A stretch of DNA of 64,000 nucleotides from Paracraurococcus sp042666655 (GTDB lineage: Bacteria; Pseudomonadota; Alphaproteobacteria; Acetobacterales; Acetobacteraceae): the NCBI RefSeq assembly GCF_042666655.1, contig NZ_JBHTDE010000001.1:1116001-1180000 (forward strand). Reading direction: 5' to 3'. The first letter of the stretch is position 1, and every line of letters starts with the position of its first letter. Under the pieces are notes generated by a model. The model ran no database searches, was not told the origin of the DNA, and worked only from the letters and a program-made list of their open reading frames with translations. Of this stretch, positions 1-6,351 are shown piece by piece. Position numbers and translations under genes: made by a program.

Positions 1-173
1 AACTCGCGGCGCGCTCCGACCCGGCGCTGCCGGAGGGGCTGGTCTTCGTCCCCTTCGCCTATCGCGAGGCGGCGGCGAACCTGCTGACCAACCCGCAGCT
101 CGACCCCCTCGGCAAGATTCCCGAGTTCAAGTACTGCGCGGTGCGGGTCGAAGCGGCTCCCACGCGGACGTGA
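1..173 (+). CDS. Formate dehydrogenase alpha subunit-like molybdopterin oxidoreductase, C-terminal end (partial)
   Basis: Reading from base 3 gives the last 56 residues of a protein that starts before the window and stops at the TGA at 171-173. The tail contains 'NLLTNPQLDPLGKIPEFK' followed by 'YCAVRV'. This is the typical end of the molybdopterin-dinucleotide-binding domain of FdhF/FdhA-type formate dehydrogenases and related assimilatory reductases, where the residues close over the cofactor. Only the tail is present, so the exact substrate is inferred from similarity. Its place directly before pqqA and quinoprotein-relay genes fits oxidation of one-carbon compounds. Confidence 0.75.
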   Translation, partial: LAARSDPALPEGLVFVPFAYREAAANLLTNPQLDPLGKIPEFKYCAVRVEAAPTRT

Positions 174-191
174 GGTCGCCGTGCTTGATCG

Positions 192-1259
192 ATGCGCGGC
201 GGCGGCCCCAGTCTCGCGTTCCTGCCCCGTCGAGAAGGAAACGCAAGATGGCCTGGAAGACCCCCCGCATTACCGAGATCTGCCTCGGGCTCGAGATCAA
301 CGCCTACGCCAGCGCCAAGGTCTGACGCCAGCCGCAGGCGCCCCGCGGTCTCGCGCCGTGGGGCTCTGCTCGGGCTGAGCGGTGCCCTGCTGGGGGCCGC
401 TGCGCCTTCCACGCGTGCTACGGAAATAGCCCCCGGCATCTTCGTCCTGCCAGGGCTCGACGAGGAAGCCTCGGCCGAAAACCTCGATGCCCTGGCGAAT
501 ACCGGCTTCGTCGTCGGCCGTGAGGCGGTCGCGGTTTTGGATCCGGGAGGCAGCCTGGCGCATGGTCGTCTGCTGCGGCAAGCGGTCGAGGCGGCGACGC
601 CGTTGCCGATCCGCCACCTGATCCTTACCCATGTCCATCCCGACCACCTCATGGGCGCGGTCGCCTTCGCCGATTGCGGCGCCGAGGTTATCGGCCATGC
701 CAGGTTGCCCGCCGCCCTGGCGCAGCGCGGCGATTTCTACCGCAGCATGCTGGACCGCGAGATGGGCGAGGCGGCGGCCGGCAGCGCCGCCCTGGTGCCG
801 ACGCGATTGGTGCAGGACAGTCTCGACCTCGATCTCGGGGGGCGGAGCCTGGCGCTGCAAGCGCACCGGCCGGCGCATACCGACCACGACCTTAGCCTGC
901 TGGACAGCACGACGCGGACGCTATGGGCCGGCGACCTGCTCTTCGTCGGCCGCATCCCGGCGCTCGATGGCAGCCTGGTCGGCTGGCTGCGTGCCCTCGA
1001 TACCCTGCAGGCGATGCCCGTGGCGCGGGCGGTGCCGGGCCACGGGCCGCCCGCTGTCCCCTGGCCTGCGGCTGCGGCGGATCTGACGCGCTACCTGCTG
1101 GCGCTGCGCGACGGCACCCGCGCAGCCATCGCCGCGGGCATCGGTATCGCCGAGGCGCCGGCCCGCGTCGCCCAGGCGGAGATCGGCCGCTGGCGCCTGG
1201 GCGAGGCCTATCATGGTCGCAACGTCACCGCGGCCTATCGCGAATTGGAGTGGGAGTAG
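192..1259 (+). CDS. Quinoprotein relay system zinc metallohydrolase (MBL fold)
   Basis: Metallo-beta-lactamase-fold hydrolase with the zinc motif HVHPDH at residues 147-152, a later 'AHTDHDL' and 'GDLLFVG', and a 'PGHG' loop. The context and the 'ILTHVHPDHLMG' and 'LDGSLVGWL' signatures match the family called quinoprotein relay system zinc metallohydrolase, found beside PQQ dehydrogenases; its reaction is not established. It lacks PqqB features. A twin-arginine or Sec leader (SRRGALLGLSGALLGAA, about 54-70) implies export. The start is uncertain: the only ordinary in-frame start is ATG 192, which would overlap all of pqqA and has no clear ribosome site, and there is no ATG, GTG or TTG between the pqqA stop and the leader. 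Confidence 0.8.
   Translation: MRGGGPSLAFLPRREGNARWPGRPPALPRSASGSRSTPTPAPRSDASRRRPAVSRRGALLGLSGALLGAAAPSTRATEIAPGIFVLPGLDEEASAENLDALANTGFVVGREAVAVLDPGGSLAHGRLLRQAVEAATPLPIRHLILTHVHPDHLMGAVAFADCGAEVIGHARLPAALAQRGDFYRSMLDREMGEAAAGSAALVPTRLVQDSLDLDLGGRSLALQAHRPAHTDHDLSLLDSTTRTLWAGDLLFVGRIPALDGSLVGWLRALDTLQAMPVARAVPGHGPPAVPWPAAAADLTRYLLALRDGTRAAIAAGIGIAEAPARVAQAEIGRWRLGEAYHGRNVTAAYRELEWE
248..325 (+). CDS. pqqA: PqqA, PQQ precursor peptide (25 aa)
   Basis: This short frame encodes MAWKTPRITEICLGLEINAY followed by ASAKV and TGA. It has the PqqA hallmark Glu-x-x-x-Tyr (E16, Y20) inside the conserved 'GLE...YASA' stretch. Known biology: PqqE cross-links these Glu and Tyr side chains and the peptide is then cut out to become pyrroloquinoline quinone. 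A good ribosome-binding site (AGAAGGAA, 233-240) lies 7 bases before the ATG. No pqqB-E follow in this window. The next genes are quinoprotein-relay genes, so this may be an additional, module-linked copy. The longer frames that cover the same bases have no comparable Shine-Dalgarno. Confidence 0.88.
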   Translation: MAWKTPRITEICLGLEINAYASAKV

Positions 1260-1264
1260 CCGCC

Positions 1265-2089
1265 ATGCGTCATGCGCTTCCCCGCCGGCCCTTGCTGCTC
1301 GCCGCTTTGGCGATGCCGGCCATCGGTCGTGCCCAGGGCATCGAGCCCGCCGACACCCCGCGCCGGGCGGCGCGCTGGCGCGAGCTGAAGCAGGCGATCT
1401 TCGGCGACCGCCCGACCGAGCCGGCCGGCGCGGCGCTCGACCTCGACGTCCCGGGCCGGGCGCTGGACGCCGCGCTGGTGCCGGTGGGGCTGGCCCTGTC
1501 GGCGGAGGTCGCGCCGGGCATCGTGGCGATCCATCTGGTGATCGACGAGAACCCGCTGCCGCTGGCCGCGGTCTTCCGCGCCGGCCAGCCGGGCGCGCTG
1601 CGGGCGCTGACCACCCGGGTGCGGGTCGATGCCTATACCAACCTGCATGCGGTGGCCGAGACCGCGGACGGCCGGCTGCTGGAGACGGCGCGCTTCATCA
1701 AGGCGGCCGGCGGCTGCTCCGCGCCGATGGGCGGCGACCTGGAATCGGCCCGGCAGCGCATGGGCCGGATGCGCCTGACCTTGCCGGAAGGCCCACCCGG
1801 CCCGGGCCGCGTGGTGCCGGTGCAGGTGGCGGTCAGCCACCCGAACACCTCCGGTCTGCAGATGGATCAGCTGACGCGGCTTTCGATTCCGGCCGAGTAT
1901 GTCCGACGCCTGACGGTAGGCTATGCCGGCACGGCCGTGCTGACGGTGGAATCCGACATCTCGATCGCCGAGAATCCAACCTTCGGTTTCACCCTGGCCG
2001 GACATCCGGGCGGCGAATTGCACGTCGAGGCGGAGGACAACCGCAGCCGTCGCTTCGCGGCGCACTGGACGCTCGACGCCGGCGGCTGA
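1265..2089 (+). CDS. Quinoprotein dehydrogenase-associated SoxYZ-like carrier protein
   Basis: 274 aa, with an N-terminal signal peptide (about residues 1-23, hydrophobic and ending in RAQ). The N-terminal part resembles SoxY and carries a 'GGCSAP' segment, like the GGCGG swinging-arm end of SoxY. The C-terminal half resembles SoxZ ('PVQVAVSHPNTSGLQMDQLT', 'GGELHVEAEDN'). SoxY-SoxZ fusions of this kind are known beside PQQ-dependent dehydrogenases rather than in thiosulfate oxidation, and are thought to carry an intermediate in the periplasm. The gene starts 5 bases after the zinc hydrolase stop, so the two are co-transcribed. The cysteine is not at the extreme C-terminus as in true SoxY, because SoxZ follows in the same chain. 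Confidence 0.82.
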   Translation: MRHALPRRPLLLAALAMPAIGRAQGIEPADTPRRAARWRELKQAIFGDRPTEPAGAALDLDVPGRALDAALVPVGLALSAEVAPGIVAIHLVIDENPLPLAAVFRAGQPGALRALTTRVRVDAYTNLHAVAETADGRLLETARFIKAAGGCSAPMGGDLESARQRMGRMRLTLPEGPPGPGRVVPVQVAVSHPNTSGLQMDQLTRLSIPAEYVRRLTVGYAGTAVLTVESDISIAENPTFGFTLAGHPGGELHVEAEDNRSRRFAAHWTLDAGG

Positions 2090-2214
2090 TCTCCTGCCGG
2101 ACTATGAATCGCGTTTTCGTGAAGTGCGCGGCGTGCTATGCGACGGCGGAGACGCGCGTAGCCGCACCGGCCTGCTCGGGGGGCGCCCGTGTCCGGCTGC
2201 CTGTCGTCCCCTGG

Positions 2215-2433
2215 ATGGAAGCCCCGCCCTTGATCGAACTCGTCATGGTCGTCTGCCTTGCCGCCGTCCCCACCGAGTGCCGGGAGGAGCGTCCGCTCAC
2301 CGGGATCAACAGCGTCATGGCCTGCGCCACCCAGGGCCAGATGGTCGCGGCGCGCTGGTTGTCGCAGCACCCGGCCTTCACGCTCAGCCGCTGGCGCTGC
2401 GAGGTGAACCTGCCGCGCCAGGAGAAGATCTGA
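2215..2433 (+). CDS. Conserved hypothetical protein, Cys/Trp-containing (72 aa)
   Basis: I do not recognise a named family. The product starts MEAPPLIELVMVVCLAAVP and ends in 'RWRCEVNLPRQEKI'. The hydrophobic N-terminus followed by 'TECREERPL', 'ACATQGQ', 'AARWLSQHP' and 'LSRWRCEV' is a pattern seen in small conserved proteins of Rhizobiales and Acetobacteraceae. Its four cysteines may form two disulfides if it is exported, which is inference. The frame stays open upstream to ATG 2104, but that extension looks non-coding. The Shine-Dalgarno is weak at either start. Confidence 0.6.
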   Translation: MEAPPLIELVMVVCLAAVPTECREERPLTGINSVMACATQGQMVAARWLSQHPAFTLSRWRCEVNLPRQEKI

Positions 2434-2476
2434 ACTTCGGCTGGCGGAACCACCCGGCCGGCCCCATTTTCCGTCC

Positions 2477-3325
2477 ATGTTGCAGCATGAGCCCGCCATC
2501 CGCCTCGGCGTCTTCCTCGGCGTCCTGCTGACGCTGCTGGCGCTGGAGCGGCTGCTGCCCTGGGGCCATGCGCGAACGCTCGGCCTGCGGCGCTGGCCGG
2601 GAAACATCGGCTTGGCCTTCGTCGGGTCGCTGCTGGTGCGGGCGGTGGCGCCGGCCGCCGCGGTCGGTGCGGCGGTCTGGGCGGAGGGCAGGGGGCTCGG
2701 CCTGTTCCCGGCGCTCGGCCTGCCGGGCTGGGTGGCGATCCCGCTTTCGGTCGTCCTGCTCGACCTGCTGATTTACTGGCAGCACCGGCTGACCCATGCG
2801 GTGCCGCTGCTCTGGCGCCTGCACCGGGTGCACCATGCCGACCCGGAACTGGATGCGACCAGCGCGCTGCGCTTCCACCCGGTGGAGATCCTGCTGTCCA
2901 TGGGGCTGAAGATGGCGGTGGTGGTGGCGCTCGGCGCGCCGCCGCTGGGCGTGCTGGCCTTCGAGGTGCTGCTGAACGCCACGGCCATGTTCAACCATGC
3001 CGCCATAGGCCTGCCGCCGCGGCTGGAACGCGTGCTGCGGCTGGGCCTGGTCACGCCCGAAATGCACCGCACGCACCATTCCGAGGTCCAGGCGGAGACC
3101 GACAGTTGCTACGGCTTCTGCCTGCCCTGGTGGGACCGGCTCTTCGGCAGCTACCGCGCCGCGCCGGCAGCGGGGGAGGCAGTGGTGATCGGCGTCCTAG
3201 GCTGGCGGGTGCCGGCGCTGCAGCGGCTGGACCGGCTGCTGCTGCAGCCGCTGCTGGCGGCGCCCCCGCTCAGTGCCGCGTCCACCACCGCTTCGGCGTT
3301 GGCTCCGCGGCGTAGCGAAGCCTGA
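2477..3325 (+). CDS. Sterol desaturase / fatty acid hydroxylase family protein
   Basis: 282-aa integral membrane protein of the di-iron hydroxylase superfamily. The histidine boxes are intact: HRLTH at 103-107, HRVHH at 116-120 and HRTHH at 197-201. Hydrophobic helices flank them (about 10-25, 45-70, 80-100 and 150-170). Members use O2 and a reductant to hydroxylate or desaturate lipids such as sterols, hopanoids, carotenoids or fatty acids. The substrate cannot be told from sequence. The last 56 bases overlap the convergent small gene that ends at 3270. The Ala/Ser-rich tail after about residue 250 is probably poorly conserved. Confidence 0.85.
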   Translation: MLQHEPAIRLGVFLGVLLTLLALERLLPWGHARTLGLRRWPGNIGLAFVGSLLVRAVAPAAAVGAAVWAEGRGLGLFPALGLPGWVAIPLSVVLLDLLIYWQHRLTHAVPLLWRLHRVHHADPELDATSALRFHPVEILLSMGLKMAVVVALGAPPLGVLAFEVLLNATAMFNHAAIGLPPRLERVLRLGLVTPEMHRTHHSEVQAETDSCYGFCLPWWDRLFGSYRAAPAAGEAVVIGVLGWRVPALQRLDRLLLQPLLAAPPLSAASTTASALAPRRSEA

Positions 3326-3482
3326 AATTCTGCAGCGCCTCGCGGTGCCGGTCGAGGTCCACCGGCCGACGCGGGCCGCGGTTGCGGGTCGACCAGTAGA
3401 TCAGGGCCAGCAACAGGATGAGGCTGCCCAGGGCCACGGCGATGCTGGAAGCGATGCCGCCGCGGAACAGCGTGTCGTCCAT
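3270..3482 (-). CDS. Small single-pass membrane protein (70 aa), unknown
   Basis: Begins MDDTLFRGG, followed by one strong transmembrane segment (about residues 10-30) and a basic cytoplasmic tail with 'STRNRGPRRPVDLDRHREALQ'. No family is recognised. The start was chosen because the transmembrane segment follows directly and the frame upstream looks non-coding. Its 3' end overlaps the 3' end of the convergent sterol-desaturase gene by 56 bases, which is long for a real overlap and lowers confidence a little. Confidence 0.55.
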   Translation of the reverse strand: MDDTLFRGGIASSIAVALGSLILLLALIYWSTRNRGPRRPVDLDRHREALQNFRLRYAAEPTPKRWWTRH

Positions 3483-3645
3483 GACCCGATTCTCCCGCCC
3501 AGCCCTATCGAGGCGTGCATGCCTCGGCGGACCCGGCCCGTTGCCGACGCTTCCTGCGTCTTGGAGGGCACCTTGGCCGTGCGGGCAATGCCGCGCCAAG
3601 GCCGGTTCCGATCACGATTGGTCAGGACGGCGGGAGAGGTTCCAC

Positions 3646-4491
3646 TCAGGCGCGGGCGGTGACGATCCAGAGGGCCGCCGGCAGGGCGACGCCATCGGGT
3701 CCCTCATGCGGGCGGAACCAAGCCTCCAGCGCCATCCGCGCCGAATCCCGGGTCGCCGCATCCGCCCCGAGCAGGGCACGGGCAGCCTGGCCGATCGACA
3801 TCGCCGCCTCGGCCGCGCCGGCGGCGTCCTCACCTAGGCGGAAGCGCAGGTCGCACGGGGTGAGCGCCACGTCCCCGAAGCCGGCACCGTCGAGGATCGA
3901 CCGCACATGCGCCGCCCGCGCCCAGCCGAACTGGCCGGGGGCATCGGGCCCGGCCGCCGGCTGCGGCGGCAGCAGCGGCCGCAGCGCGGCGGCCGGGCCG
4001 GTGACCCAGGGGTTCTCGGCCGGCGCGCGGAAGGCGGCGGCGCAGAACCGGCCGCCCGGGCGCAGCGCCCTGCGCAGGTGGCGGAAGGCGGCGACCGGGT
4101 CGGCGAAGAACATCACCCCGAAGCGCGAGAACAGCAGATCGAAGCCGGCCTGCGGGAAGGGGTGCGAACCGGCATCGCCCAGCACGACGGCAGCCTGCGT
4201 CAACCCGGCCTGCTCGATCCGCCGCCGTGCCACCGCGACCGATTCCGCCGCCACGTCGGCCCCCAGCACCTCGCCGCCTGGTCCCACCGCGGCGGCCAGA
4301 GCGAGCACCGAGGTGCCGCTGCCGCAGCCGATATCGATGACCCGCTCGCCCGGCTGCGGCGCTGCCGCGGCCAGGGCGGCGGCCAGCACCGGGGCGAAGA
4401 TGGCATCGATCCGGGCATGGCCGGTGGCCCAGACCCGGGTCGCCGGGCTGTTCCAGTAGGCGGTGTCGGCGGTGTTCGGGATCGTCGTCAT
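3646..4491 (-). CDS. Class I SAM-dependent methyltransferase
   Basis: 281 aa with a standard Rossmann methyltransferase fold. Motif I is 'VIDIGCGSGTS' (about residues 51-61), the acidic residue ending strand 2 is in 'VLGADVA', and 'GDAGSHPFPQAGFDLLFSRFGVMFF' spans motifs II-III (shown here for position, around 105-130). Members of this UbiE/COQ5-like branch methylate small molecules. The acceptor cannot be deduced. It lies 21 bases downstream of the acyl-CoA ligase on the same strand, so the two may share a transcript. Confidence 0.85.
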   Translation of the reverse strand: MTTIPNTADTAYWNSPATRVWATGHARIDAIFAPVLAAALAAAAPQPGERVIDIGCGSGTSVLALAAAVGPGGEVLGADVAAESVAVARRRIEQAGLTQAAVVLGDAGSHPFPQAGFDLLFSRFGVMFFADPVAAFRHLRRALRPGGRFCAAAFRAPAENPWVTGPAAALRPLLPPQPAAGPDAPGQFGWARAAHVRSILDGAGFGDVALTPCDLRFRLGEDAAGAAEAAMSIGQAARALLGADAATRDSARMALEAWFRPHEGPDGVALPAALWIVTARA

Positions 4492-4512
4492 GCGCCGGTG
4501 CTCCGCTGCGCC

Positions 4513-6276
4513 TTAACGGTAGAGCCCGGCGATCTCCCCGTCGAAGCGTTCCAGCACCGCCCGCCGCTTCACTTTCATGGTGGGCGTCAGCAGCCCGTTC
4601 TCCACCGAGAAGGCGGCGGGGACCGGGATCCAGCGGCGGATGCGCTCGGTGGTCGAGAGCCGGGCATTGACCCGCGCCACCGCCTTGGCGACGGCCTCGG
4701 CGAAGCCCTCGGCCGGGACCAGCAGGGCGACGATGCCGGGCTGGCCTTCGCCGGCGACCACCGCCTGGGCGATCTCCGGCTCGGCCATCAGCAGGCCTTC
4801 CAGCTTGGCCGGGCTGACCATGTCGCCGCCGAGGGTCTTGATGAAGTCGCGCTTGCGGTCGGTGACGGTGATACGGCCTTCCTCCAGCCGCGCAACGTCG
4901 CCGGTATGCAGCCAGGTCGCGCCGTCCGGGCCGGGACGCAGTGCCTGGTCCGTCGCCTCGGCGTTGTTCCAGTAGCCGTCCATGACCAGGTCGCCGCGGA
5001 CCAGCAATTCCCCGTCCTCGGCGATGCGTGCCTCGACGCCGGCCAGCGGCGCGCCGACCGTGCGGCGGTGGTTGTCCCAGGGTACGTTCACGCTGATCAC
5101 CGGCCCGGCCTCGGACTGGCCGTAGCCCTGGATCAGCGGCAGGCCGAGGGCGATGAAGAAGCCCGAGAGGTCGGGGTCGAGCCGCGCCCCGCCTGAGACC
5201 AGCGCCTTCAGCCGGCCGCCGAAGCGCGCCCGCACCTTGTCCCGCACCAGCCGGTCGAGGATCGGGTCGATCAACCGCGCGCCGAGTCCGAGCGGCGGCC
5301 CGTCCAGCCGCCGCAGCCCCTGGGAGAGCGCCAGGTCGAGCAGCCGGCGCTTGAGGCCGGTCTCCCTCTCCATTTGCCAAAGCATCCGGGCCCGCAGCAC
5401 CTCGAACAGCCGCGGCACGGCGGTGACGATGGCCGGGCGGATCTCGAGGAATTCGGCGGCCAGGCGCTCGGCCCCGGTGGAGTAGACGACCTCCATGCCC
5501 ATCGAGGGCAGCAGGAAGCAGCCGACGGTGTGCTCGTAGGCGTGCGAGAGGGGCAGGAAGGACAGATAGGGCTCGCCCTCCACGCCGAGCCGCTCGATCA
5601 GCCCGCGCACGCCCTCCCGGTTCGCCAGCATCGCGCGGTGCGGCAGCATGACGCCGCGCGGGGCGCCGCCGGTGCCGGAGGTGTAGATCAGGCAGGCCAG
5701 GCGGCCGGCCGGGATCTGCTCGACCTCGGCCATCAGCATCGGCAGGTCGCCGGGTTCGGCGATGGCCTCGGCCCAGGGCCGGACGGGGACTGGCGCCGTG
5801 CCGTCGAGGCAGACCAGCAGGTCGAGCCCGCCGGTCCCGGTGGCGGCCTCGGCCACCCGCGCGGTCAGCGCGGCGGAGGAGACGATCGCCGCCCGCGCCC
5901 CGGAATCCCGCAGGATATGCGCATGGTCGGCGACGGTGTTGGTGGTGTAGGTCGGCACGGTGACCGCGCCGATCGCCATGATCGCGGCATCCGCCACGTT
6001 CCATTCCGGCCGGCTCTCGCTGACCAGCATCACCCGGTCGCCCGGCATGATGCCCTGGGCCCGCAGCCAGGCGGCGGCGCTGGCCACCCGCAGGGCGAAA
6101 TCGCCCCAGGCCAGGCGCTGCCATGCGCCGTCGCGCCAGTAGCGCAGCATCGGCCGATCCGGGTGCCGCCGCGCCAGGGCGAAGAGCATCCCCGGCAGGC
6201 TGGTCCAGCCGCTACTGCCGCGGCCTGCTGGCCGCCCTGCTTCGCCCGGCATGGCGAGCGCCTCCGTCCCCGACAT
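4513..6276 (-). CDS. AMP-dependent long-chain acyl-CoA synthetase (FAA1/FadD-type)
   Basis: 587-aa adenylate-forming enzyme. The P-loop-like signature is 'IYTSGTGGAPRGVMLPH', followed by 'QGYGQSEAGPVIS', the nucleotide-binding 'YWNNAEAT', 'WLHTGDVARLEEG' and the lysine-containing 'DRKRDFIKTLGGDMVSP'. This set is typical of the FAA1-like long-chain acyl-CoA ligase group. It activates free fatty acids with ATP to acyl-CoA at the inner membrane surface. The start ATG at 6276 follows a G-rich ribosome site (GGGGGG). It diverges from the oligopeptidase gene, with about 70 bases between the starts. Confidence 0.9.
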   Translation of the reverse strand: MSGTEALAMPGEAGRPAGRGSSGWTSLPGMLFALARRHPDRPMLRYWRDGAWQRLAWGDFALRVASAAAWLRAQGIMPGDRVMLVSESRPEWNVADAAIMAIGAVTVPTYTTNTVADHAHILRDSGARAAIVSSAALTARVAEAATGTGGLDLLVCLDGTAPVPVRPWAEAIAEPGDLPMLMAEVEQIPAGRLACLIYTSGTGGAPRGVMLPHRAMLANREGVRGLIERLGVEGEPYLSFLPLSHAYEHTVGCFLLPSMGMEVVYSTGAERLAAEFLEIRPAIVTAVPRLFEVLRARMLWQMERETGLKRRLLDLALSQGLRRLDGPPLGLGARLIDPILDRLVRDKVRARFGGRLKALVSGGARLDPDLSGFFIALGLPLIQGYGQSEAGPVISVNVPWDNHRRTVGAPLAGVEARIAEDGELLVRGDLVMDGYWNNAEATDQALRPGPDGATWLHTGDVARLEEGRITVTDRKRDFIKTLGGDMVSPAKLEGLLMAEPEIAQAVVAGEGQPGIVALLVPAEGFAEAVAKAVARVNARLSTTERIRRWIPVPAAFSVENGLLTPTMKVKRRAVLERFDGEIAGLYR

Positions 6277-6310
6277 TATCCCCCCGCTCTTCTGTTCCCG
6301 GTGCCGCGGC

Positions 6311-6351
6311 GGCTTGGCCAGGGCACCGGGGGCCTTATATGGGGAGATGTG
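6311..6351 (+). promoter_or_regulatory. Possible promoter for the oligopeptidase gene, nearly leaderless
   Basis: TTGGCC at 6314-6319 and TTATAT at 6335-6340 are 15 bases apart and resemble a sigma-70 promoter. Transcription would then begin only a few bases before the GTG at 6349. The G-rich GGGGAG at 6341-6346 is too close to the GTG to be an ideal Shine-Dalgarno. Inferred from sequence only. Confidence 0.3.

Noticed and set aside
192..1259. PqqB for the MBL-fold gene after pqqA
   Set aside because: PqqB normally follows pqqA, but this protein has an export signal and the relay-hydrolase motifs and lacks PqqB features, so a relay hydrolase fits better.
3830..6124. Long open frame on the minus strand (over 760 codons)
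   Set aside because: It is an out-of-frame shadow of the acyl-CoA ligase and methyltransferase, with Arg/Gly/Pro-rich sequence and no family match.
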